Source: Streptococcus parasanguinis
Lineage (GTDB): Bacteria > Bacillota > Bacilli > Lactobacillales > Streptococcaceae
DNA: 64,000 nucleotides
NCBI GenBank assembly: GCA_905188195.1
Contig: CAJJKY010000001.1
Coordinates: 186,001-250,000, forward strand
Reading direction: 5' to 3'
Position 1 is the stretch's first letter; each line of letters starts with the position of its first letter. A program made the translations under genes and the position numbers. Positions 24,215-32,196 of this stretch are shown piece by piece. The notes beneath the pieces are model-generated. The model was not told the DNA's origin. It searched no databases and worked only from the letters and a program-made list of their open reading frames with translations.

Positions 24215-24243
24215 TTGACGAAAGGGGAAATTTATCGTACAAT
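24215..24243 (+). promoter_or_regulatory. Promoter of rpoE
   Basis: TTGACG (24215-24220), 17-bp spacer, TACAAT (24238-24243). Transcription starts near 24250, giving a 5' leader of about 120 bases. Confidence 0.75.
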
Positions 24244-24264
24244 AGAGTGTAACGATAAAATGCG

Positions 24265-24336
24265 TGATAGATTTAGTGACGAGAAGTTTTCAATCTATCA
24301 TTGAGGATAGGATGAGGTTTAAGACCGGATCCTTCT
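24265..24336 (+). promoter_or_regulatory. Structured leader of rpoE
   Basis: TGATAGATT (24265-24273) pairs with AATCTATCA (24292-24300). A second imperfect stem joins GAGGATAGGAT (about 24303) with ATCCTTCTC (about 24329). Both precede the Shine-Dalgarno AAGGAGA. A leader role in rpoE control is possible but not shown. Confidence 0.45.
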
Positions 24337-24370
24337 CCATTTAGGAAATGAAACATAAGGAGATTTACCC

Positions 24371-24955
24371 TTGGAATTAGAAGTATTTGCTGGACAAGAA
24401 AAAAGTGAACTTTCTATGATTGAAGTGGCGCGTGCGATTTTGGAATTACGCGGACGTGACCATGAAATGTACTTTAGCGATCTTGTAAATGAAATTCAAA
24501 ATTACCTTGAAAAATCAAACAGCGAGATCCGTGAAGCTCTTCCATTGTTCTACACAGAATTGAATGTAGATGGAAGCTTTATCCCACTTGGGGATAACAA
24601 ATGGGGTCTTCGTTCATGGTATGCCATCGATGAAGTTGACGAAGAAATCATCGCTCTTGAAGAAACAGACGAAGATGAAACTCCTAAGAAACGGAAGAAA
24701 AAACGTGTCAATGCCTTCATGGATGGAGACGAAGATGCGATCGACTACAACGACGACGATCCAGAAGACGAAGAAGTTTACGAAGCAGATCCAGCTCTTT
24801 CATATGATGAAGAAAATCCAGACGATGAAAAGAGTGAAGTCGAAGCTTACGATGCTGAAATCAATGAAATCGTACCAGATGATTTGGGTGAGGAAGTTGA
24901 ATTAAGCGAAGAAGACGACGAAGAAGAGGATTCTGAAGACGAGGAAGAAGAATAA
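24371..24955 (+). CDS. rpoE: RNA polymerase delta subunit
   Basis: 194 residues starting at a TTG, with AAGGAGA eight bases upstream; the sequence ELEVFAGQEKSELSMIEVAR is that of streptococcal RpoE. The folded N-terminal domain (~1-95, ending NKWGLRSWYAIDEVDEE) is followed by a short basic patch (KKRKKKR) and a long, disordered Asp/Glu tail. Delta binds core polymerase and helps it recycle and respond to initiating-nucleotide levels. Single gene with its own promoter; the repeat copy 3 follows the stop by eight bases. Confidence 0.96.
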   Translation: MELEVFAGQEKSELSMIEVARAILELRGRDHEMYFSDLVNEIQNYLEKSNSEIREALPLFYTELNVDGSFIPLGDNKWGLRSWYAIDEVDEEIIALEETDEDETPKKRKKKRVNAFMDGDEDAIDYNDDDPEDEEVYEADPALSYDEENPDDEKSEVEAYDAEINEIVPDDLGEEVELSEEDDEEEDSEDEEEE

Positions 24956-24963
24956 TTCATAAG

Positions 24964-25140
24964 AAGAGGCTGGGACAAAAGTCTTAGCCTCTCAATTGTT
25001 TTTGGATTGTCGAGCAAGACGCAGTGGTTGAGTGGGCTCTACTACGCTGATTTCATCAGCTTTTACAGCCCTACTCAACTGTGCGGAGGTGGGACGATGA
25101 AATCGAATTCTAACGAATTACCGATTTCTGTCCCACTCTC
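24964..25140 (-). repeat. 177-bp repeat, copy 3 (inverted)
   Basis: Inverted relative to copies 1, 2 and 4. Read on the plus strand it ends with a hairpin of GTGGGAC and GTCCCAC arms with inner complementarity (about 25090-25136), followed by TCTCTTTTTG. So a terminator-like end is presented to rpoE transcription in this orientation too. Confidence 0.9.
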
Positions 25141-25216
25141 TTTTTGTTTGCATTGAAAAAAGTGGCGAAATGGAGTATGATAAACGTGTAAGGATTCCCA
25201 AATAGGAGGTGTTCAG

Positions 25217-25912
25217 ATGGACTTTCGTTTAGATCAAAGTTTAGTAGATCTTGGTATTGATACGGTTGTGGTCGGAATTGCTAGAAATGTGGATCACCAA
25301 GCAGTCCTGCCCCCTTCTTTTCTTGAAAAGAAGAAAGATCTTGAACAATGGGCGCTCCAGTGTCAGACAGAAGAAGTAGCGGCATCCCCTGTCATCAAAG
25401 GCTATACAGACCTCTTGCAAAAAGTAGGACGTAGCATCAAGAAAAATCCACCAACAGTCCTTGCTCTTATCCGAAACATCCAGCATCGTGGTGCTCTTCC
25501 TCAGATCAATAGCATCATCGATATCTATAATGTCGAATCTCTGAAGTCTTTTCTCGCGATCGGAGGACATGACCTAGATAAGATTGAGGGACCGATTGAA
25601 TTTACAGTGAGTCAAAGAGACGATCTCTTCTTCCCCATCCTTTCTAGCGAAAAGCATGTAGAACCGACAGATCCCGTCTATAGAGATCAAAAAGGAGTTC
25701 TGGCTTGGTTGGATGTACGCGATAGTGACCATTACAAATTTGAGGAGACTACGCAAAACGCCCTCTTTGTCATTCAAGGAAATACCGAGACATCAGTCGA
25801 GATGCGTTTAGAAGCACTGGAGCGAATCCACAAGGACCTTGCTCTTTGCATGCCCCAGCTTCAATTTGAGAAATTTCTCGTCACACAAAATGGAGTGGAA
25901 AAAGTCTCGTAA
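25217..25912 (+). CDS. B3/B4 tRNA-binding domain protein (PheT-like)
   Basis: 231 residues of the stand-alone B3/4 domain family, related to the editing module of phenylalanyl-tRNA synthetase beta. Typical stretches are PTVLALIRNIQHRGALPQIN and the later YNVESLKSFLAIGGHDLD. These proteins are assumed to edit or bind tRNA or amino acids; no function is established. A TAGGAGGTG Shine-Dalgarno precedes the ATG. It is monocistronic, followed by the pyrG promoter. Confidence 0.82.
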   Translation: MDFRLDQSLVDLGIDTVVVGIARNVDHQAVLPPSFLEKKKDLEQWALQCQTEEVAASPVIKGYTDLLQKVGRSIKKNPPTVLALIRNIQHRGALPQINSIIDIYNVESLKSFLAIGGHDLDKIEGPIEFTVSQRDDLFFPILSSEKHVEPTDPVYRDQKGVLAWLDVRDSDHYKFEETTQNALFVIQGNTETSVEMRLEALERIHKDLALCMPQLQFEKFLVTQNGVEKVS

Positions 25913-25944
25913 ACAGCGAAAGCCATTTTCATGAAATTTTCAAT

Positions 25945-25984
25945 TTGACAAAGTAGACCATTTGCGGTAAGATATTGTTCGGGC
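25945..25984 (+). promoter_or_regulatory. pyrG promoter and GGGC start
   Basis: TTGACA (25945-25950), 17-bp spacer, TAAGAT (25968-25973), with GGGC at 25981-25984 at the expected start. In B. subtilis and lactococci pyrG transcripts begin GGGC and gain extra G residues by reiterative transcription when CTP is low. Confidence 0.85.
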
Positions 25985-26002
25985 ACCTCATTTTGAGGTC
26001 GG

Positions 26003-26036
26003 AGCTCCCTAGCGATTAGGGGGCTATTTTTGTTTT
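26003..26036 (+). terminator. pyrG leader attenuator
   Basis: AGCTCCCTA (26003-26011) pairs with TAGGGGGCT (26017-26025), loop of five, followed by ATTTTTGTTTTTT. The CTCCCT in the 5' arm is complementary to a poly-G 5' end, the basis of antitermination in the known CTP-sensing pyrG mechanism. A small ACCTC/GAGGT hairpin (25986-26000) precedes it. Confidence 0.85.
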
Positions 26037-26085
26037 TTCTGCAAAGAGGAATGGCCTCTACAACATTAGAAGAAGAGGAAAGCAC

Positions 26086-27699
26086 ATGTCAACAAAATAT
26101 ATTTTTGTAACGGGTGGTGTCGTATCATCCATCGGGAAAGGGATTGTCGCAGCAAGTCTTGGTCGCTTGCTTAAAAATCGTGGATTGAAAGTGACGATCC
26201 AAAAATTTGACCCTTATATCAATATCGACCCAGGGACGATGAGTCCTTACCAACACGGGGAAGTATTTGTCACAGACGATGGTGCAGAGACAGACTTGGA
26301 CCTTGGCCACTATGAACGCTTTATTGATATCAATCTGAATAAGTACTCAAATGTGACGACAGGGAAAATTTATAGTGAGGTCCTTCGTAAGGAACGTCAT
26401 GGAGAATACTTGGGAGCAACTGTACAGGTCATTCCTCATATCACAGATGCCTTGAAAGAGAAGATCAAACGGGCAGCGACGACGACGGATTCAGATGTCA
26501 TCATCACAGAAGTCGGGGGAACAGTTGGAGACATTGAGTCCCTTCCATTTCTTGAAGCTCTTCGTCAAATGAAGGCAGATGTCGGTGCTGAAAATGTTAT
26601 GTACATCCACACCACCCTTCTTCCTTACTTGAAGGCTGCGGGAGAAATGAAAACCAAGCCGACCCAACACTCTGTGAAAGAATTGCGTGGTCTTGGGATT
26701 CAACCAAATATGTTGGTCATCCGTACAGAAAAACCAGTTGGTCAAGGAATTAAAAACAAGTTGGCTCAATTCTGTGATGTCGCACCAGAAGCTGTCATTG
26801 AGTCACTTGATGTGGAACATTTGTACCAAATCCCATTGAACTTGCAAGCACAAAATATGGACCAAATCGTTTGTGACCATTTGAAATTGGATGTTCCTGC
26901 AGCAGATATGACAGAATGGTCTGCGATGGTCGATAAGGTCATGAACCTCAAGAAGCAGGTCAAGATTTCCTTAGTTGGAAAATACGTGGAATTGCAAGAT
27001 GCCTACATTTCTGTCGTTGAAGCCTTGAAGCACTCAGGTTATGCGAATGATGCTGAAGTCAAGATTAATTGGGTCAATGCCAATGATGTGACAGCCGAAA
27101 ATGTGGCAGAACTCCTTGGAGATGCTGATGGAATCATCGTCCCAGGTGGTTTTGGTCAACGGGGAACAGAAGGAAAAATTCAAGCCATCAAGTATGCGCG
27201 TGAACAGGACGTCCCAATGTTGGGTGTCTGCTTGGGGATGCAGTTAACCTGTATCGAATTTGCCCGTCACGTTTTAGGCTTGGAAGGAGCTAATTCATCC
27301 GAATTGGATCCAGAAACCAAGTATCCGATTATCGATATCATGCGGGACCAAATCGATGTGGAAGATATGGGAGGAACGCTCCGTCTCGGTCTTTACCCTT
27401 CTAAACTCAAACGAGGATCAAAAGCAGCTGCAGCCTATGACAATCAAGAAGTGGTACAACGTCGCCACCGTCACCGTTATGAGTTTAACAATGCTTTCCG
27501 TGAACAGTTCGAAGAAGCAGGTTTTGTCTTCTCAGGCGTTTCACCAGACAACCGTTTGGTCGAAATCGTTGAAATCCCAGAAAACAAATTCTTTGTCGCT
27601 TGCCAATACCACCCAGAATTGTCAAGCCGTCCAAACCGCCCAGAAGGACTTTACACAGCCTTTATCACAGCAGCAGTTGAAAACCACGATAGCAAATAA
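26086..27699 (+). CDS. pyrG: CTP synthase
   Basis: 537 residues. Synthetase domain with KYIFVTGGVVSSIGKG and the PYINIDPGTMSPYQHGEVFV region, then the class I glutaminase domain from ~290 with nucleophile Cys382 in GVCLGMQL and the later CQYHPE histidine-glutamate. It aminates UTP to CTP using glutamine and ATP. AAGAGGAAAG precedes the ATG. CTP controls it through the attenuator in its leader. Terminator at about 27707-27737. Confidence 0.97.
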   Translation: MSTKYIFVTGGVVSSIGKGIVAASLGRLLKNRGLKVTIQKFDPYINIDPGTMSPYQHGEVFVTDDGAETDLDLGHYERFIDINLNKYSNVTTGKIYSEVLRKERHGEYLGATVQVIPHITDALKEKIKRAATTTDSDVIITEVGGTVGDIESLPFLEALRQMKADVGAENVMYIHTTLLPYLKAAGEMKTKPTQHSVKELRGLGIQPNMLVIRTEKPVGQGIKNKLAQFCDVAPEAVIESLDVEHLYQIPLNLQAQNMDQIVCDHLKLDVPAADMTEWSAMVDKVMNLKKQVKISLVGKYVELQDAYISVVEALKHSGYANDAEVKINWVNANDVTAENVAELLGDADGIIVPGGFGQRGTEGKIQAIKYAREQDVPMLGVCLGMQLTCIEFARHVLGLEGANSSELDPETKYPIIDIMRDQIDVEDMGGTLRLGLYPSKLKRGSKAAAAYDNQEVVQRRHRHRYEFNNAFREQFEEAGFVFSGVSPDNRLVEIVEIPENKFFVACQYHPELSSRPNRPEGLYTAFITAAVENHDSK

Positions 27700-27706
27700 A
27701 AATCAA

Positions 27707-27737
27707 GGGATCAGGTCGAGAAACCTGATCCCTTTTT
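27707..27737 (+). terminator. Intrinsic terminator of pyrG
   Basis: AAGGGATCAGGT-cgagaa-ACCTGATCCCTT followed by T residues: a 12-bp perfect stem. Confidence 0.95.
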
Positions 27738-27778
27738 GTGAAAAAATGACAAACCCTGAAAAAAGTTTGAAAAAAATC

Positions 27779-27807
27779 TTGACAAAAAAGTTGTTGATTG
27801 ATATACT
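27779..27807 (+). promoter_or_regulatory. Promoter of tRNA-Leu
   Basis: TTGACA (27779-27784), 17-bp spacer, TATACT (27802-27807), close to consensus as expected for a stable RNA gene. Confidence 0.85.
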
Positions 27808-27823
27808 AGTAAAGTACTCAATC

Positions 27824-27909
27824 GCGGGGATGGCGGAATTGGCAGACGCGCAGGACTAAGGATCCTGTGACCGCTTTAGGTCGTGAGGGTTCAAGTCCCT
27901 CTCTCCGCA
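27824..27909 (+). tRNA. tRNA-Leu (anticodon AAG)
   Basis: 86 bases with a long variable arm (class II). Acceptor GCGGGGA pairs with TCTCCGC; the anticodon arm CAGGA-CTAAGGA-TCCTG gives AAG in the middle of the loop, reading CUU and CUC. T-loop GTTCAAGTC is normal. CCA is not encoded and must be added by tRNA nucleotidyltransferase. It stands alone with its own promoter and terminator. Confidence 0.95.
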
Positions 27910-27913
27910 TCGG

Positions 27914-27943
27914 ATCAAGATAGCTTTGGCTATCTTTTTTTGT
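27914..27943 (+). terminator. Terminator of tRNA-Leu
   Basis: AAGATAGC-ttt-GGCTATCTT followed by TTTTTT. Confidence 0.85.
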
Positions 27944-27989
27944 TTTTAAATTTCTTTGTGGTAGAATAGGTGTGAGATGAGGTGAGAAC

Positions 27990-28439
27990 ATGAAAAAGTA
28001 TCTTGTTTTGGTCGATGGCCTCTTTGCACTATTGGGAAGTGCCATTAATTTTTTCGGTCCTATCCTGATTTTAGCGATGGGGATAGGCGCATACAAGGAT
28101 ACTTTTAGATATTTTATTGCCTTAAACATATGGAATGTTTTCATTTTTTTAGTGGCGATTGCTTCTAAGTATCTGCTCAGAGATGAAAAAAGAATCAAAA
28201 AATGGATTCTTCATCTTTTTCTGATAGCAGGCAGTATACTCTTTCTTGCGTCAATCCTTGTAGTGTGTGAGAATATTCCCTTTCTTGAGGGAGTGCTAAA
28301 CGGACTTCTTGGAAAAATATTTACCGACAGTCAGTTATTTGCTGCTTATTTCTATTCTCAATGGGTTGCAGCGGTATCCCTTGTGATTTGCGGGATTGCC
28401 TTTCTCCTTTCACTAAAAAATTTTAAAGAAGAGAATTGA
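27990..28439 (+). CDS. Small membrane protein of unknown function
   Basis: 149 residues with four hydrophobic helices (around 7-30, 43-62, 74-93 and 123-143) and a short charged loop RDEKRIKKW between helices 2 and 3. No known motif. The GGTGAG before the ATG is an acceptable Shine-Dalgarno. Its TGA lies at the first bases of repeat copy 4, so the repeat supplies the 3' end of the mRNA. I do not recognise the family. Confidence 0.7.
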   Translation: MKKYLVLVDGLFALLGSAINFFGPILILAMGIGAYKDTFRYFIALNIWNVFIFLVAIASKYLLRDEKRIKKWILHLFLIAGSILFLASILVVCENIPFLEGVLNGLLGKIFTDSQLFAAYFYSQWVAAVSLVICGIAFLLSLKNFKEEN

Positions 28440-28614
28440 GAGTGGGACAGAAATCGGTAATTCGTTAGAATTCGATTTCGTCGTCCCACCTCCGCACAGT
28501 TGAGTAGGGCTGTAAAAGCTGATGAAATCAGCGTAGTAGAGCCCACTCAACCACTGCGTCTTGCTCGACAATCTAAAAATAATTGAGAGGCTAGGACTTT
28601 TGTCCCAGCTTCTT
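28438..28614 (+). repeat. 177-bp repeat, copy 4
   Basis: Forward copy, overlapping the stop codon of the membrane protein gene. The closing hairpin is slightly degenerate (AGCTTC instead of AGCCTC). From its end to fba (28615-28783) only the fba promoter is seen. Confidence 0.9.
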
Positions 28615-28721
28615 TTACTTGTTTGATAGGATGAGAGTCTTAGGAGGTAGGAGATTCCGTCCTATTTATCGGAAGAAATCGCTTAAAGCTACAGGAAAAG
28701 CTAGCAATTTCATCTAAAAAG

Positions 28722-28730
28722 TGATAAAAT
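28722..28730 (+). promoter_or_regulatory. Extended -10 promoter of fba
   Basis: TGA-TAAAAT at 28722-28730, with a poor -35 (TAGCAA, 28702-28707). The leader carries TAGGAGGCC as Shine-Dalgarno. Confidence 0.6.
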
Positions 28731-28783
28731 AAACAATGTAAGTGGGATTAACCCCACAAAAATTTATAGGAGGCCTATAACAA

Positions 28784-29665
28784 ATGGCAATCGTTTCAGC
28801 AGAAAAATTTGTCCAAGCAGCTCGTGACAATGGTTATGCAGTTGGTGGATTTAACACAAACAACCTTGAGTGGACTCAAGCTATCTTGCGTGCAGCAGAA
28901 GCTAAGAAAGCTCCAGTACTTATCCAAACTTCTATGGGTGCTGCTAAATACATGGGTGGTTACAAAGTATGTAAAGCCCTTATTGAAAACCTTGTAGAAT
29001 CAATGGGTATTACTGTACCAGTTGCTATTCACCTTGACCATGGTCACTACGACGATGCTCTTGAATGTATCGAAGCTGGTTACACTTCAATCATGTTTGA
29101 CGGTTCACACCTTCCAGTTGAAGAAAACCTTAAATTGGCGAAAGATGTCGTTGAAAAAGCTCATGCTAAAGGTATCTCAGTAGAAGCTGAAGTTGGTACT
29201 ATCGGTGGTGAAGAAGACGGTATCATCGGTGACGGTGAATTGGCACCAATCGAAGACGCTAAAGCAATGGTTGCTACAGGAATCGACTTCTTGGCTGCAG
29301 GTATCGGTAACATCCACGGTCCTTACCCAGCAAACTGGAAAGGTCTTCACCTTGACCACTTGCAAAAATTGACTGAAGCTGTTCCAGGATTCCCAATCGT
29401 ATTGCACGGTGGATCAGGTATCCCTGACGATCAAATCCAAGCAGCTATCAAACTTGGTGTTGCAAAAGTTAACGTTAACACTGAATGCCAAATCGCATTT
29501 GCAAATGCTACTCGTCAATTCGTACGTGAATACGATGCAAACGAAGCAGAATACGATAAGAAGAAACTCTTCGACCCACGTAAATTCTTGAAACCAGGTT
29601 TCGAAGCAATTACAGCAGCTGTTGAAGAACGTATCGACGTATTCGGTTCAGAAGGCAAAGCTTAA
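28784..29665 (+). CDS. fba: Class II fructose-1,6-bisphosphate aldolase
   Basis: 293 residues. Zinc and catalytic region HLDHGHYDDALECIEAG, second zinc site region EVGTIGGEEDG, and the phosphate-binding LHGGSGIPDDQI. It splits fructose-1,6-bisphosphate in glycolysis. Extremely biased codons, an AGGAGGCC ribosome site and an extended -10 promoter indicate high expression. Monocistronic; terminator at 29681-29708. Confidence 0.97.
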   Translation: MAIVSAEKFVQAARDNGYAVGGFNTNNLEWTQAILRAAEAKKAPVLIQTSMGAAKYMGGYKVCKALIENLVESMGITVPVAIHLDHGHYDDALECIEAGYTSIMFDGSHLPVEENLKLAKDVVEKAHAKGISVEAEVGTIGGEEDGIIGDGELAPIEDAKAMVATGIDFLAAGIGNIHGPYPANWKGLHLDHLQKLTEAVPGFPIVLHGGSGIPDDQIQAAIKLGVAKVNVNTECQIAFANATRQFVREYDANEAEYDKKKLFDPRKFLKPGFEAITAAVEERIDVFGSEGKA

Positions 29666-29680
29666 TTGAAAACAGGAAAG

Positions 29681-29708
29681 CAAGGTCCCATGTGGATCTT
29701 GTTTTTTT
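29681..29708 (+). terminator. Intrinsic terminator of fba
   Basis: CAAGGTCC-catgt-GGATCTTG (one G-U pair) followed by TTTTTTT. Confidence 0.85.
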
Positions 29709-29720
29709 GTATGGGAAAAG

Positions 29721-29749
29721 TTGCTTCCGGGATTTAATTTTTGTACAAT
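29721..29749 (+). promoter_or_regulatory. Promoter at the alpha/beta hydrolase start
   Basis: TTGCTT (29721-29726), 17-bp spacer, TACAAT (29744-29749). The expected start is about 29756, which is the ATG of the gene: a second candidate leaderless transcript. Confidence 0.6.
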
Positions 29750-29755
29750 ATGCCT

Positions 29756-30688
29756 ATGAAAAAATTTAAACAGTTTAGCTGGATCGTTTGTGGCTTTCTC
29801 CTGCTCTTTTTAGGTGCTACATTTGTTTTTCATCAATTTAGTTTACGAAATGAAAGTAAGCTTCTAACACCCATTGGTAAACAAGTTACAGTCAATGGAC
29901 ATCGAATGAATGTCTCTGTTAAAGGAGAAGGATCTGAAACAATCGTTTTTCTTTCCGGTGCAGGTATCGCCTCTCCTATTTTAGACTTTAAGAATCTATC
30001 AGATTCCCTATCCAAAAAATACAAAGTTGTTGTCGTGGAGCGAGCAGGATATGGTTTTAGTGAAGATAGTGATCGTTCAAGAGATGTGATGGAGGTCCTT
30101 TCTGAGACCCGTCAAGCTTTGGCGCAAGCTCATGTTTCAGGTCCTTATGTGATTATTTCGCATTCTATGGCTAGTTTAGAGAGTCTTGCTTGGCAAGAGA
30201 AATATCCAAATGAAGTGAAGGCTTTGATTGGTCTGGATTGGGCCTTGCCAGCGAGTTATGAAGATTTAAAGGATAATCAGGCCTTGCTTACTGTGGCCTA
30301 TTGGAGCAGTAAGATTGGCTTATTACGCTATTTCCCTGAGTCCTTTTATATAAAAAATCCAACTCTGACTGAAACTGAACGACAACAATATAAATTACTA
30401 GCATATAAGCAGTTGATGTCACAAGCCATGCTTCATGAATCCCGTTTGGCAAAGGAAAATGCCAAGAAAGTTCCATCTAGCATTAATCCGAAAATTCCAG
30501 CCTTACTCCTGGTTTCTAACGGTGAAGGCACGACCTTTAGCCAATCAGAGTGGCAACGTTATGCAGAGAGATTTGCAAGCGACCAGTCGAATATTCAAGT
30601 CGACTATATGGATGCGCCTCACGACCTCTATCATTATCAAAGCGATGCTATTGTTTCTCGTATTAAAGAATTTTTAGAGAATAATTGA
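29756..30688 (+). CDS. Alpha/beta hydrolase, membrane-anchored
   Basis: 310 residues from the ATG at 29756; earlier in-frame starts (29741, 29750) lie in or at the -10 box. A hydrophobic N-terminal helix (FSWIVCGFLLLFLGATFVF) anchors or exports it. The fold shows the oxyanion loop FLSGAGIASP, a nucleophile elbow ISHSMAS instead of the usual GxSxG, and the late histidine in DAPHDLYHY. Serine and histidine are present, so activity is plausible; the lost glycines are unusual. Substrate unknown. No Shine-Dalgarno is visible. Confidence 0.78.
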   Translation: MKKFKQFSWIVCGFLLLFLGATFVFHQFSLRNESKLLTPIGKQVTVNGHRMNVSVKGEGSETIVFLSGAGIASPILDFKNLSDSLSKKYKVVVVERAGYGFSEDSDRSRDVMEVLSETRQALAQAHVSGPYVIISHSMASLESLAWQEKYPNEVKALIGLDWALPASYEDLKDNQALLTVAYWSSKIGLLRYFPESFYIKNPTLTETERQQYKLLAYKQLMSQAMLHESRLAKENAKKVPSSINPKIPALLLVSNGEGTTFSQSEWQRYAERFASDQSNIQVDYMDAPHDLYHYQSDAIVSRIKEFLENN

Positions 30689-30739
30689 GGGCTTAAAAAT
30701 CCATTGAGACTGATGATAATAATTGAAAGGTAATGACTT

Positions 30740-31294
30740 ATGAATAATTCTTATATTTTACTTAGACATGCTCATTCAAGATTTTCAAGTGATGATTTTA
30801 ATAGAACTTTGTCAGAAAAAGGATTTTCATCTCTTAATCAGTTAGATTTTTTGAATTCTTTTAATATTGATTATTATTTTTCTAGTCCTTATAAACGAGC
30901 ATTTGAAACGATTAATAGCTCGCCAATTCAATTTGATAAAATAGTTCTTGATAATCGGTTACGAGAGCGAAAATTATCCTCAAGATTTATTGAAGATACT
31001 GAGTTTGAAAAAACAATTCAATATTTATGGCAAAATCCAGATAAATCTCTTATTGGAGGCGAGTCCAATCGAGAAGCATTAAATAGAATTTTAGATTTAT
31101 TTGAGGACTTGGAAGAAAGGTATTCAGATAAAACCATTTTACTGAGTTCTCATGGAAATTTGCTAGGAATCTTAATCAATCATTTTGATTCAAGTTTTGA
31201 TTATAAAAAATGGGGACAGATGACTTTTCCAGATTGCTTTCTAGTTGACAAAGATAAGAGTGTGAAAAGAATTATGAAAGTTACATCTAGGTAA
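30740..31294 (+). CDS. Histidine phosphatase family protein, AT-rich
   Basis: 184 residues with RHAHSRFSSDDF (RHG-like phospho-histidine motif, with alanine instead of glycine), KGFSSLNQLDF, SSPYKRAFETI and SSHGNLLGIL with the second histidine. It is only distantly related to the twin phosphatases at 7997-9511. Its AT content and codon use differ from the flanking core genes and suggest acquisition. GAAAGGTAATG precedes the ATG. Function unknown. Confidence 0.8.
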   Translation: MNNSYILLRHAHSRFSSDDFNRTLSEKGFSSLNQLDFLNSFNIDYYFSSPYKRAFETINSSPIQFDKIVLDNRLRERKLSSRFIEDTEFEKTIQYLWQNPDKSLIGGESNREALNRILDLFEDLEERYSDKTILLSSHGNLLGILINHFDSSFDYKKWGQMTFPDCFLVDKDKSVKRIMKVTSR

Positions 31295-31360
31295 TCATTT
31301 AGTTCAATCTATGTGATTTTATTTTCTGTTATTACAAATAGAATTGAAGGAAAAATAGCC

Positions 31361-31708
31361 ATGATATTCGATCAGTCCTTGCAAGCCTACCTACATGAAG
31401 TAGATGATGTTCTTGTAGCTTGGGAAGAAAAACCAAGTGGAAACTTTGAGATGGAAGCTCAGTTGCTTGCAGCCAATTACCATAAAAATCTTTACCGTAT
31501 TCTTGCATTTATACTGCCTCATTTACAAGAATTTTATGGGTATTTCACAGATGAAGAAGCTACTGAAAAATTGGGTAAACCCATCATCGAGCCAGAAAGA
31601 CAAACCGTTACTTTCTGCGATCAAACTTTTGATGATATTCATATCTTTTCTTTTGACTATCAGGGGCAGGCATTTGAGAGTCTGGAGAATTTTGCCATTG
31701 ATGGTTAA
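31361..31708 (+). CDS. Hypothetical protein, possibly immunity-like (1)
   Basis: 115 residues from the ATG at 31361, preceded by GAAGGA; a GTG at 31313 has no Shine-Dalgarno. Soluble and acidic, with a helix-rich first half (HEVDDVLVAWEEKPSGNFEM) and a strand-rich end. No recognised motif. It is followed by two more small acidic genes on the same strand, the kind of cluster formed by orphan immunity genes of polymorphic toxins. No toxin is nearby, so that reading is weak. Confidence 0.6.
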   Translation: MIFDQSLQAYLHEVDDVLVAWEEKPSGNFEMEAQLLAANYHKNLYRILAFILPHLQEFYGYFTDEEATEKLGKPIIEPERQTVTFCDQTFDDIHIFSFDYQGQAFESLENFAIDG

Positions 31709-31744
31709 GTCTGTTTTCAGTTTTAAAAAGAAGGAGAGAGACTG

Positions 31745-32143
31745 ATGAGTACTGCTGATTTTGTCTTTATTGAGAGTAAAGGCCCCATATTCCTAGATTT
31801 ACAAGCCTTTTGTACTGCTTTGAGAGGAAAATTCCCAGGTATTTTGATCAGAGAAAGGACGAATCCTGAAAAAGCTTACTCGCTTTCTTGGGATTATCAA
31901 AGTCCTCAGCTTACTTTGGAAAGTTCACTGAGTAGCAAGAAAAATGTTTTTGTGATTGATTACTTTGATTCAACGAACAGGTTACAAGATTATGCCTCCT
32001 ATATCATCTGGCTTCGGAAATGGTTTCCACCTGAAGAGAATGTTTCCTTTTGTGATGAAGGATATGAGTATATGTTTGAACTTCCTAGTGATTTATCCCA
32101 AAAGGAGTTTGAAAACTACTTACAAACAAGGTTTGATGAGTGA
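31745..32143 (+). CDS. Hypothetical protein, possibly immunity-like (2)
   Basis: 132 residues, cytosolic, beginning STADFVFIESKGPIFLDLQA; alternating strands and helices, aromatic-rich (WLRKWFPPEENVSF). AAGGAGAGAG lies before the ATG. No family recognised. It sits between two similar-sized unknown genes and is probably co-transcribed with them. Confidence 0.62.
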   Translation: MSTADFVFIESKGPIFLDLQAFCTALRGKFPGILIRERTNPEKAYSLSWDYQSPQLTLESSLSSKKNVFVIDYFDSTNRLQDYASYIIWLRKWFPPEENVSFCDEGYEYMFELPSDLSQKEFENYLQTRFDE

Positions 32144-32196
32144 AGAAAAAGTTCGAAAACGAATAATGATATGGAACAGTTGAAAAGGAGAATCAG

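Noticed and set aside
27356..27859. 167-codon frame over the pyrG end and tRNA-Leu promoter
   Set aside because: Overlaps pyrG, its terminator and the tRNA gene; no ribosome site.
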